From Campylobacteraceae bacterium (GTDB lineage: Bacteria; Campylobacterota; Campylobacteria; Campylobacterales; Sulfurovaceae), in NCBI GenBank assembly GCA_027066355.1, contig JAMONW010000179.1, forward strand, positions 1 to 5,209: a stretch of DNA of 5,209 nt. The letters are read 5' to 3'. The notes below the pieces were generated by a model. That model did no database searches. It was not told the DNA's origin and saw only the letters and a list, made by a program, of their open reading frames with translations. A program made the position numbers and the translations under genes. Below are positions 1 through 5,209 of this stretch, in pieces; position 1 is the stretch's first letter; each line of letters starts with the position of its first letter.

Positions 1-798
1 AAACCATCATTTGTAGTTGCTTTGGCGTTTGGAGTAATTGCTGGGGTAGTATCATATATTTTAATTAAACCATCAATTGCTAAAAAAGTTGACTCTTTAG
101 CTAATGATAGAGCTTCTATAAATAAGCTATTTACAATTCCTCTAATTTTTGCTGCGGCGCTGCTTAGTTTTGCTCATGGTGCAAATGATGTTGCAAATGC
201 TGTAGGACCTCTTGCTGCTATTGTAGATGCAGTTTCAAATGCTACAGTATCTACTAAAGCTGCTATTCCTCTTTGGGTAATGGCTGTTGGTGGTTTGGGT
301 ATTGCAGTTGGATTGGCTCTGTTTGGTCCAAGACTTATAAAAACAGTAGGAACAGAAATTACAGAGCTTGATAATATGAGAGCATTTTCTATTATGATGG
401 CTGCTGCAATAACAGTTGTTATTGCATCTCAACTTGGATTGCCAGTATCATCAACTCATATTGCTGTTGGTGGTGTATTTGGAGTTGGATTTTTAAGAGA
501 GTGGTTAGATAGAACAAATGCAAAAGAGAGTCATAAAAAATTAATTAATGCTAAAAATGAGTTAGATAATTTAAAATCACAATTAAAAGAAGCAACTCAA
601 GATAGTGAAAAATTATCACTAATAGAGGCTGTTAGCAAAAAGAAAAAAGAGGTTAAAAAACTTAAAAAAGTTATTAGAGAGAGTTATGTTAAAAAAGGAA
701 TGATTAAAAAAATAGTTATTGCTTGGGTAGTTACAGTGCCAATAGCTGCAATTCTTTCTGCAATTATCTTCTTTGTTATTAAAGGAATTGGAGCATAA
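1..798 (+). CDS. PiT-family inorganic phosphate permease, C-terminal part (5' cut by window edge)
   Basis: Integral inner-membrane transporter of the PiT (PitA/Pho-4) family, which takes up inorganic phosphate with a cation (H+ or Na+). Reading is open from base 1, so the true start lies outside; the TTG at base 22 is simply an internal Leu codon. The 265 visible residues hold the family signature GANDVANAVGPLAA (window residues about 60-73), which occurs once in each half of PiT proteins, and the second conserved segment GLPVSSTHIAVGG (about 146-158). Hydrophobic segments lie at about 1-20, 42-58, 85-107, 127-145, 148-165 and 240-262. A charged, Lys/Glu-rich stretch of about 60 residues (about 177-237), predicted helical and possibly coiled coil, sits between the last two membrane segments. 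The ion coupled and the affinity cannot be read from the sequence. The family call is secure. Confidence 0.95.
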   Translation, partial: KPSFVVALAFGVIAGVVSYILIKPSIAKKVDSLANDRASINKLFTIPLIFAAALLSFAHGANDVANAVGPLAAIVDAVSNATVSTKAAIPLWVMAVGGLGIAVGLALFGPRLIKTVGTEITELDNMRAFSIMMAAAITVVIASQLGLPVSSTHIAVGGVFGVGFLREWLDRTNAKESHKKLINAKNELDNLKSQLKEATQDSEKLSLIEAVSKKKKEVKKLKKVIRESYVKKGMIKKIVIAWVVTVPIAAILSAIIFFVIKGIGA

Positions 799-806
799 TA
801 GCTTTT

Positions 807-830
807 GCTTACCCACTTTTGTGGGAAAGT
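807..830 (+). terminator. Hairpin just after the phosphate permease gene
   Basis: CCCAC (812-816), a TTTT loop and GTGGG (821-825) form a perfect 5-bp stem. An A/A mismatch and then three or four more pairs (808-810 with 827-829, plus a G.U) extend it. It begins 8 nt after the permease stop. No T-run follows directly, so alone it is not a classic intrinsic terminator. It may protect the 3' end of the mRNA or assist the U-tract hairpin about 12 nt downstream. Confidence 0.45.
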
Positions 831-841
831 AATTAATACTT

Positions 842-870
842 GATAGATTAAGAGATTATCTATTTTTTTT
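842..870 (+). terminator. Probable intrinsic terminator of the phosphate permease gene
   Basis: ATAGAT (843-848) pairs with ATCTAT (858-863) across a 9-nt loop. An outer G.U pair is possible, and a run of eight T (863-870) overlaps the end of the stem. The stem is weak and AT-rich, as is common in such genomes, but the long U-tract in the right place supports termination here. Confidence 0.55.
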
Positions 871-956
871 ATTCAAAAACTTCTTATTACTTAAATATAT
901 AATTAAATATTTCGAAAAAATGGATACTTTTTAAAGAATATTTAATAAAAAATATG

Positions 957-962
957 TATAAT
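957..962 (+). promoter_or_regulatory. Candidate -10 box for the Rca-like AAA+ gene
   Basis: A perfect TATAAT directly preceded by TG lies 55 nt before the TTG start at 1018. No TTGACA-like -35 is seen; the upstream DNA has phased A/T tracts, as in sigma-70 promoters of Campylobacter and relatives. A second perfect TATAAT at 898-903 is an alternative, more distal -10. In DNA this AT-rich either could arise by chance. The rest of the 799-1017 gap holds the two hairpins above and no credible gene. Confidence 0.45.
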
Positions 963-1006
963 TAATTTTAAAAATAAATTTAATGAATTTTTTTGGTATT
1001 AAATAA

Positions 1007-1013
1007 AGGAGAG
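1007..1013 (+). promoter_or_regulatory. Ribosome binding site fixing the TTG start of the AAA+ gene
   Basis: AGGAGAG, an almost ideal Shine-Dalgarno sequence, ends 4 nt before the TTG at 1018-1020, with GGAG spaced 6 nt from it. No in-frame ATG lies nearby, so this site decides in favour of a TTG start. Confidence 0.8.
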
Positions 1014-1017
1014 TGTT

Positions 1018-1986
1018 TTGTCTATAAAGAAGAATCACATACATATTCCAGTGCGTTTTGAGAGAGCTATAGCATTGCACTTACTAAAGAATAAACTATT
1101 AGAGAACAACCCTACACTAAATCCACCACTAATTTTGGGTATTGATGGCTTACCAGGAACTGGAAAAACTTTTCAGTGTCAAAAGGTAATTGAAAAACTA
1201 GGCTATCACGAAATTTTAATATCAGGTGGAGAGCTAGAGAGTAAAAATGCTGGAGAACCAGCAGAGTTAATTAGAGAGAGATACTTAAAAGCAAATAGAA
1301 TATTAGCTACAAAAAAAGTAAAAGGTGTTGTGCTTTTATTTAACGATATTGAAACAGGAATTGGTGATTGGGGTGGTGGAACTCAATATACTGTAAATAG
1401 ACAAGCAGTATTTGGAGAGCTTATGCATATTGTTGATTACCCAACAAGTGTTGGTGGAGTTGAAACAAGAAGAATTCCAATTATCTTAACAGGAAATGAT
1501 TTTAGTAAGCTATATGAGCCATTAACCAGAGCAGGGAGATTTGAGTCATTTACTTGGACGCCAACGCTAGATGAAACAATAGAGACAGCAAAAAATATAT
1601 TAAATTTTTTAGATCCAAAAGAGCTTGAAGATATTATTTATGCCTTAATTGAGGAGTATAAAAAGAAAGATTGTGATGTAATTCCAACATCATTTTTCTC
1701 ACACTTTAAAACACTTCTTCTCAATGATGTATTATGGAATTTATATGTTAGTAATCCTCATATTTTAGATTATGACAATAACACTAAATTAGATTTTGAT
1801 AAATATTTTGCAAATGTAAAGTTTGATTATACTGAACTTAAAGAGAAGGCTCTAAAACTACTAACTAGTAACTATTTTGAAGAGCAACTAAGAGGCTATA
1901 CAAAAAGTAAAGATAAAGATAGAGAAGAGAGTGCAAGTAATAATATATTTAAAATTAATTTTGATAGAAAAATAATAAATGGATAA
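1018..1986 (+). CDS. Rubisco activase-like AAA+ ATPase
   Basis: A 322-residue single-module AAA+ ATPase. Visible motifs are Walker A GLPGTGKT (44-51), Walker B LLFNDIE (106-112), sensor-1 region IPIILTGNDF (153-162) and arginine-finger region LTRAGRFESFTWTPT (169-183, with R171 and R174). These and the segments GELESKNAGEPAELIRERY (71-89) and GTQYTVNRQAV (121-131) match plant/cyanobacterial Rubisco activase (Rca) almost word for word as I recall it, including both pore-loop regions and the TQYTVN tyrosine (Y124). The helical subdomain also fits: FF at 226-227 is followed ten residues later by D237, as in Rca. Only about 36 residues precede the ATPase core, so most of the plant N-terminal Rubisco-contacting domain is missing. 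A polar tail (295-322) without cysteines ends the protein. It is not of the CbbX or CbbQ type. Transcription appears monocistronic. The Rca-family call is strong; the client protein is unknown, and Rubisco activation itself is doubtful in this background. Confidence 0.85.
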   Translation: MSIKKNHIHIPVRFERAIALHLLKNKLLENNPTLNPPLILGIDGLPGTGKTFQCQKVIEKLGYHEILISGGELESKNAGEPAELIRERYLKANRILATKKVKGVVLLFNDIETGIGDWGGGTQYTVNRQAVFGELMHIVDYPTSVGGVETRRIPIILTGNDFSKLYEPLTRAGRFESFTWTPTLDETIETAKNILNFLDPKELEDIIYALIEEYKKKDCDVIPTSFFSHFKTLLLNDVLWNLYVSNPHILDYDNNTKLDFDKYFANVKFDYTELKEKALKLLTSNYFEEQLRGYTKSKDKDREESASNNIFKINFDRKIING

Positions 1987-2018
1987 TTTGGCTTAAACCA
2001 ATTATTGTCTATTTTTTT
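1982..2018 (+). terminator. Probable intrinsic terminator overlapping the AAA+ stop codon
   Basis: The stop codon (1984-1986) lies inside the left arm. Arm 1982-1991 pairs with 1998-2006, with T1987 bulged, a 6-nt loop (1992-1997), eight Watson-Crick pairs and one G.U. Five nt later comes a run of seven T (2012-2018). This would close the AAA+ transcript before the next promoter. Confidence 0.6.
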
Positions 2019-2060
2019 CTAAAAAATAATTAAAATCCAAATATTGCAAGAACTCTATTG

Positions 2061-2066
2061 TATAAT
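2061..2066 (+). promoter_or_regulatory. Candidate -10 box of the PLP enzyme-hisD operon
   Basis: A perfect TATAAT preceded by TG lies 30 nt before the TTG start at 2097 and just beyond the AAA+ terminator. The implied leader is about 24 nt. No -35 stands out: a TTGCAA at 2044-2049 is only 11 nt upstream, too close. Position and isolation make this the best promoter candidate in the window. Confidence 0.5.
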
Positions 2067-2085
2067 TAGAGTTAAATTCATAATT

Positions 2086-2089
2086 AAGG
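2086..2089 (+). promoter_or_regulatory. Ribosome binding site supporting the TTG start at 2097
   Basis: AAGG lies 7 nt before the TTG. The next in-frame ATG is at Met66, inside the conserved PLP-enzyme core, so the TTG is needed to keep the N-terminal TPLE, KRDD and SGNK motifs. Confidence 0.65.
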
Positions 2090-2096
2090 CTTTATT

Positions 2097-2984
2097 TTGG
2101 GTTTAAAACTTAATACTCCTACTCCTTTAGAGAAAAACTCATTTAGAGGTATTAACTTTTTATTAAAAAGAGATGATTTAATACACAAAGAGTTATCTGG
2201 CAACAAAGCTAGAAAAGCTAAATACTTTTTAGATAATCCTCCTAAAAATATCAACTCAATTACAAGTTATGGCTCTATACAATCAAATGCTATGTTTTCA
2301 CTCTCATATTTAGCAAAAGAGCTTGGTTTGAAGTTTTATTACTATGCAAATCATATTCCCTCACTTTTAAAAGATAACCCACATGGAAATTTAGAGTTGG
2401 CATTAAAAAATGGAATGATTTTAAAAGAGGGGTATGCAAATATAAAAAAAGACTCTAGCACACTATATATAAAAGAGGGTGTTGCAGTGCCTGAAGCTTA
2501 TTATGGTTTAAAGGAGTTAGCACTTGAGTTAATAGAGCAACTTGGCACTACAAAGAAGTATCAAATATTTTTAAGCTCTGGCACAGGAGCAACAGCTCTA
2601 TTTTTAACTAAAGCCTTAAAAGAGTTAAAAGCAAGTAATTTAAAGGTTTTTACAACCCCATGTGTTGGCAAAAAAGAGTATTTGTTAAAGCAATTTAAAG
2701 AGTTAGAAGAGAACTCCTCTTTTTATCCTACAATTATAGATACTAAAAAGAGATACCATTTTGGAAAATTATACAGAGAGTTTTATCAAATTTGGTTAGA
2801 ATTACAAAATGAAAGCAAAGTAGAGTTTGAACTACTTTATGACCCAAAAGGGTGGATTTCTATTTTAGAAAATAGAGAAAAATTTTCTAATTTGGTCTAT
2901 ATTCACCAAGGCGGTATAATTGGAAATGAGTCTATGTTGCAAAGATATAGATATAAATATGGAGAGTTAAATGAAAATAATTAA
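2097..2984 (+). CDS. PLP-dependent enzyme of the ACC deaminase/D-cysteine desulfhydrase family
   Basis: A cytoplasmic 295-residue fold-type II PLP enzyme, somewhat shorter than the usual 320-340. Family landmarks run in order: TPTPLE (7-12), KRDDL (24-28), SGNKARK (34-40) with K37 as the expected PLP-binding lysine, SYGSIQSNA (57-65) matching the substrate loop usually written GxxQSN, the glycine-rich phosphate-binding loop SSGTGATA (160-167), and YIHQGG (268-273) where D-cysteine desulfhydrases have HTGG. The late active-site segment reads LLYDPKGW (246-253) rather than the VYTGK-type sequence of DcyD. Database labels would probably say 1-aminocyclopropane-1-carboxylate deaminase, but the altered substrate-side residues make the true substrate uncertain; a D-amino acid or a related small amino acid is plausible. 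Its 3' end overlaps hisD by 14 bp, implying one mRNA and translational coupling. The fold is certain, the reaction is not. Confidence 0.85.
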   Translation: MGLKLNTPTPLEKNSFRGINFLLKRDDLIHKELSGNKARKAKYFLDNPPKNINSITSYGSIQSNAMFSLSYLAKELGLKFYYYANHIPSLLKDNPHGNLELALKNGMILKEGYANIKKDSSTLYIKEGVAVPEAYYGLKELALELIEQLGTTKKYQIFLSSGTGATALFLTKALKELKASNLKVFTTPCVGKKEYLLKQFKELEENSSFYPTIIDTKKRYHFGKLYREFYQIWLELQNESKVEFELLYDPKGWISILENREKFSNLVYIHQGGIIGNESMLQRYRYKYGELNENN

Positions 2985-4263
2985 TACAAATAGCAGTAGT
3001 TTTAAACAAGAGTTTGAAGAGATATTAAACCGTGGTAAAATGGATATAGATAGTGTTAGTAAAATTGTTCAAGATTTAATAAACGAAATTAAAAAAGATG
3101 GCAATAAAGCACTAAAGAGCCAAATTGCAAGATTTGATAGATGGCAACCAAAAGAGGATAGCGATTTAGAAGTAAGCAAAGATGAGATGAAAGAGGCTTT
3201 TGAAGCACTAGATAACAGACTAAAAAGCGCTTTAGAGTTGGCATATAAAAGAATAAAAATTTATCACGAAAAATTAATGCCAAAAACTTGGGACTACAAA
3301 GAGGCAAATGGCACAATTTTAGGGCAAAAGGTAACTCCAGTAGATAGAGCAGGGCTTTATATCCCAGGAGGCAAAGCAGCATATCCTAGCTCTTTGCTTA
3401 TGAATGTAATTCCAGCCCAAGTTGCAGGGGTAAAAGAGATAGTTGTTTGCACCCCAGCGCCAGATAATGAGTTAAACTCTCTGCTTCTTGCTGCTTGTTA
3501 TTTATGTGGGCTTGATAAGGTTTATAAAGTTGGTGGAGCAAGTGCAATTGGTGCAATGGCTTATGGAACACAAACTATTCCAAAAGTAGATGTAATTACA
3601 GGTCCTGGAAATATCTTTGTAGCAACTGCAAAAAAACTTGTTTATGGTGATGTAAATATCGATATGATAGCAGGACCTAGCGAAATTGGAATTTTAGCTG
3701 ATGAGAGTGCTAAAGCTAATTATTTGGCTATTGATTTGCTTAGTCAAGCAGAGCATGATGAGATGGCAAGTTCAATTTTAATTACAACTAGCCAAGAGTT
3801 AGCTAATAGTGTTAGCCAAAAAGTTGAAGAGTTTTTAAGTGAACTTAGCCGTAAAGAGATTGCTAAAAAATCTATTGATGAAAGAGGTGCAATAATAGTT
3901 GTAAATGATATGGATGAGGCAATAGACTTAATGAACCAAATTGCACCAGAACACTTAGAAGTTGTTACAAAAGAGCCATTTGCTTTGTTAGATAAAATCA
4001 AACACGCTGGAGCAATTTTTTTAGGTGAAAATACACCAGAGCCAATAGGAGATTATATAGCTGGACCAAACCATACTTTGCCAACAGGAGGAACTGCTAA
4101 ATTTTATTCACCACTTAGTGTTGAACACTTTTTGAAAAAAAGCTCAATTATTAGCTTTAGCAAAAAAGGAATTGAAGAGATTGGTGAAGATTGCGCATTA
4201 ATTGCAGATATAGAGGGTTTAACAGCCCATGCTAAGAGTGTGAGAATACGAATTGAGAATTAG
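2971..4263 (+). CDS. hisD: Histidinol dehydrogenase
   Basis: Catalyses the last two steps of histidine biosynthesis, L-histidinol to L-histidinal to L-histidine, using two NAD+ and a bound zinc, in the cytoplasm. The 430 residues equal the usual family length. Core motifs are present: RAGLYIPGG (126-134), ITGPGNIFVATAKK (209-222) and DMIAGPSEI (231-239). Expected zinc ligands are Q259 and H262 (in SQAEHDE), D361 (IGDYIAGPNH) and H420 (EGLTAHAKS); catalytic E327-H328 lie in APEHLEV. These match the E. coli numbering to within one residue, so the enzyme should be active. The ATG overlaps the end of the upstream PLP-enzyme gene, and a GGAG at 2961-2964 inside that gene serves as ribosome binding site. 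No other his gene is in the window, so the pathway is dispersed here. Confidence 0.97.
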   Translation: MKIINTNSSSFKQEFEEILNRGKMDIDSVSKIVQDLINEIKKDGNKALKSQIARFDRWQPKEDSDLEVSKDEMKEAFEALDNRLKSALELAYKRIKIYHEKLMPKTWDYKEANGTILGQKVTPVDRAGLYIPGGKAAYPSSLLMNVIPAQVAGVKEIVVCTPAPDNELNSLLLAACYLCGLDKVYKVGGASAIGAMAYGTQTIPKVDVITGPGNIFVATAKKLVYGDVNIDMIAGPSEIGILADESAKANYLAIDLLSQAEHDEMASSILITTSQELANSVSQKVEEFLSELSRKEIAKKSIDERGAIIVVNDMDEAIDLMNQIAPEHLEVVTKEPFALLDKIKHAGAIFLGENTPEPIGDYIAGPNHTLPTGGTAKFYSPLSVEHFLKKSSIISFSKKGIEEIGEDCALIADIEGLTAHAKSVRIRIEN

Positions 4264-4320
4264 TGAATAGTAATTAGTGAATTGTGGATTATAGATTGAG
4301 TGTGTAAATTTCAAGTCAAG
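4261..4320. repeat. Degenerate short direct repeats after hisD
   Basis: TAGTGAAT occurs at 4261-4268 (overlapping the hisD stop) and again at 4275-4282, followed by looser relatives (GTGGAT, TAGATTGAGTG). TCAAG is then tandemly doubled at 4311-4320. This looks like low-complexity intergenic repeat material. I see no gene in it. Confidence 0.5.
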
Positions 4321-4346
4321 TCCAAAATAATAGACTACATTTTGTC

Positions 4347-4366
4347 ATTCCCGCGAAAGCGGGAAT
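4347..4366. repeat. GC-rich palindromic repeat, ATTCCC-N8-GGGAAT type
   Basis: ATTCCCGC, a GAAA loop and GCGGGAAT form a perfect 8-bp stem. The 20-mer fits the pattern ATTCCC-N8-GGGAAT known as dRS3 in Neisseria, and similar TCATTCCCGCGAAAGCGGGAATC units are dispersed in many unrelated bacteria. It is a GC island in AT-rich DNA, between the convergent hisD and DUF308 genes. Neither side has an adjoining long T-run, so it is not a textbook terminator, but the hairpin could stabilise 3' ends or block read-through from both directions. Confidence 0.8.
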
Positions 4367-4417
4367 CTCTAAAAACTAAAGCATTTAACTTTTTATTTTG
4401 AAGTAAATAGAAAAATT

Positions 4418-4972
4418 TTACTCTTTTTTTGCACCTTTTGATAGAGTCAAAAGTGTTAATCCATCAAAAAATAGGCTAATTCCTACTACTATACCTACAA
4501 GCCATAGAGTTTTAATTGGGTTAGCCAAAGCTATAAATGAATAGACTCCCAATGCAAATGAAAGAAGTGCATTTATTAAAACCATAATCCAACCACTATT
4601 TGGTTTAAGAGTAAAAGCTAATGAAAAGTTTAAAACACTATCTACAAAAAAGTAAGCAGTAAATATAATACCTAAAGCGATTACTCCAGTTATTGGATTT
4701 AAAATAATCAAAATTGCAACAATAATAAACATTAAAGCCTTTAGCCAACCTAGCCAATCCTTTTTGTTAACTTGCCATGTTTGAATAGCAGTAAAAATTC
4801 CACTAAAAAGTAGTAACCAGCCAACAAATACTGCAGAACTTAGCGACATAACTTGAGGAAATATAATTCCAAGCGCTCCTAAAATTACGAATAAAATACC
4901 ATACAATTTGCTAGTTTTAGCAAATTTATCTGTTACATCTTTGTTATTAATAAAAATTGAATAATTTAACAT
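4418..4972 (-). CDS. DUF308/HdeD-like six-helix membrane protein
   Basis: A 184-residue integral membrane protein. About 20 polar residues are followed by six hydrophobic segments at about 22-40, 45-66, 76-93, 97-120, 127-149 and 154-176, and a short basic tail. The DUF308 pattern, a helix ending in Pro and then a helix with Gly/Phe and a small acidic or polar residue, is seen three times: from FPQ (38), from NPITG (92) and from NPIKT (151), suggesting three two-helix repeats. E. coli HdeD of this family is linked to acid resistance at high cell density; the biochemical role is unknown and should not be transferred with confidence. The ATG start has a strong ribosome binding site. It is 18 nt downstream of another minus-strand gene and probably shares its mRNA. 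Confidence 0.85.
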   Translation of the reverse strand: MLNYSIFINNKDVTDKFAKTSKLYGILFVILGALGIIFPQVMSLSSAVFVGWLLLFSGIFTAIQTWQVNKKDWLGWLKALMFIIVAILIILNPITGVIALGIIFTAYFFVDSVLNFSLAFTLKPNSGWIMVLINALLSFALGVYSFIALANPIKTLWLVGIVVGISLFFDGLTLLTLSKGAKKE

Positions 4973-4978
4973 AATCCA

Positions 4979-4983
4979 CCTCC
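4979..4983 (-). promoter_or_regulatory. Strong ribosome binding site of the DUF308 gene
   Basis: On the minus strand GGAGG stands 6 nt before the ATG at 4972-4970, within the 18-nt gap behind the upstream stop codon. It confirms the chosen start. Confidence 0.85.
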
Positions 4984-4990
4984 TTTTATT

Positions 4991-5209
4991 TTATAGTGTT
5001 AAGTTCATAATTTTTGAACTTTTATCTATTAACTCTTGTGATACTTGACGACTCTTTGTATCTACCTCTTTCATAACTCTTGTCATAACAACAAATAGCG
5101 CACCTAAAATTTCTGGTAATTTTGCCTCTAAATCAGCCGATAATGGATATTTTAGAGGAGGGTATGTTGCCAATTGATTTAAAATATCATCTAAACTCAA
5201 CTCTTCATC
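4991..5209 (-). CDS. Unrecognised protein, C-terminal part (5' cut by window edge)
   Basis: I do not recognise this gene. The reading frame stays open to the window edge (Asp-Glu-Glu-Leu at the edge), so the TTG at 5200 is probably an internal Leu codon and the real start lies outside. The 72 visible residues are mostly predicted helix: an acidic start, a Pro/Tyr-rich turn (TYPPLKYPLS), an amphipathic or weakly hydrophobic helix (LPEILGALFVVMTRVMKEVD) and a polar helix ending in NLTL. There is no clear membrane anchor or known motif. The coding call rests on good frame length, absence of stops and tight 18-nt spacing to the co-directional DUF308 gene. Confidence 0.6.
   Translation of the reverse strand, partial: DEELSLDDILNQLATYPPLKYPLSADLEAKLPEILGALFVVMTRVMKEVDTKSRQVSQELIDKSSKIMNLTL

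Noticed and set aside
22..24. TTG as start codon of the phosphate permease
   Set aside because: The frame is open to base 1 within a hydrophobic segment, no ribosome binding site precedes it, and PiT proteins have a further N-terminal half.
235..432. Minus-strand reading frame inside the phosphate permease gene
   Set aside because: Rich in Cys, Ser, Asn and His with no domain, and antisense to well-conserved PiT motifs: a shadow frame. The same applies to 619-816.
893..912. Inverted repeat AAATAT-N8-ATATTT as a possible operator
   Set aside because: The arms are pure A/T in a nearly pure A/T region, so chance is a sufficient explanation; it fits no operator I can name.
983..1006. Seven-codon ATG frame (MNFFGIK) just before the AAA+ ribosome binding site
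   Set aside because: It has no Shine-Dalgarno sequence and no regulatory codon run; short ATG frames are expected by chance in such DNA.
1018..1986. Reading the AAA+ protein as CbbX or CbbQ, the other bacterial Rubisco activases
   Set aside because: The GELES-NAGEPA and TQYTVN blocks and the FTWTPT ending belong to the Rca type; the CbbX-type Walker A context and the MoxR-like features of CbbQ are absent.
3089..3382. Minus-strand reading frame inside hisD
   Set aside because: Leu-rich antisense translation of conserved hisD codons, without a ribosome binding site or recognisable motif. The frame at 3744-4001 is rejected for the same reason.
5198..5200. TTG as start codon of the rightmost minus-strand gene
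   Set aside because: The frame remains open to the window edge, so the codon is more likely an internal leucine. The ATG at 5208-5206 is out of frame and stops after three codons.

Overview
The window is strongly AT-rich, with dense, closely packed genes, two TTG starts, good AGGAG-type ribosome binding sites and TATAAT boxes that lack a clear -35 element. Together with the protein types, this suggests a chromosome of the Campylobacterota (Sulfurimonas/Sulfurovum/Arcobacter-like). That placement is an inference from style and content, not from a marker gene.

Layout. (1) Bases 1-798 (+) are the C-terminal half of a PiT-family inorganic phosphate permease, cut by the left edge, followed by a hairpin and a U-tract terminator. 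(2) After an AT-rich, gene-free 219-bp gap with candidate promoters comes a single-gene unit at 1018-1986 (+). It encodes an AAA+ ATPase that closely resembles plant/cyanobacterial Rubisco activase (Rca) across the whole ATPase module, and it ends in a terminator hairpin that overlaps its stop codon. (3) A new promoter drives a two-gene operon. The first gene, 2097-2984, encodes a PLP enzyme of the ACC deaminase/D-cysteine desulfhydrase fold. It overlaps by 14 bp the second gene, hisD (2971-4263), which encodes a complete histidinol dehydrogenase with all expected catalytic and zinc-binding residues. (4) The 154-bp convergent gap 4264-4417 holds degenerate TAGTGAAT repeats and a GC-rich perfect hairpin of the ATTCCC-N8-GGGAAT (dRS3-like) type. 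(5) On the minus strand, a six-helix DUF308/HdeD-like membrane protein (4972-4418) follows, by 18 nt, an unrecognised gene whose start lies beyond the right edge.

How they work together. Most genes are ordinary metabolism and transport: phosphate uptake, histidine synthesis and amino-acid-type PLP chemistry. The outlier is the Rca-like ATPase. Autotrophs in this phylum are known for the reductive TCA cycle rather than Rubisco, and no Rubisco gene is in the window. The protein also lacks most of the plant Rca N-terminal domain. It is the best candidate here for an undescribed role, namely remodelling some client other than plant-type Rubisco.
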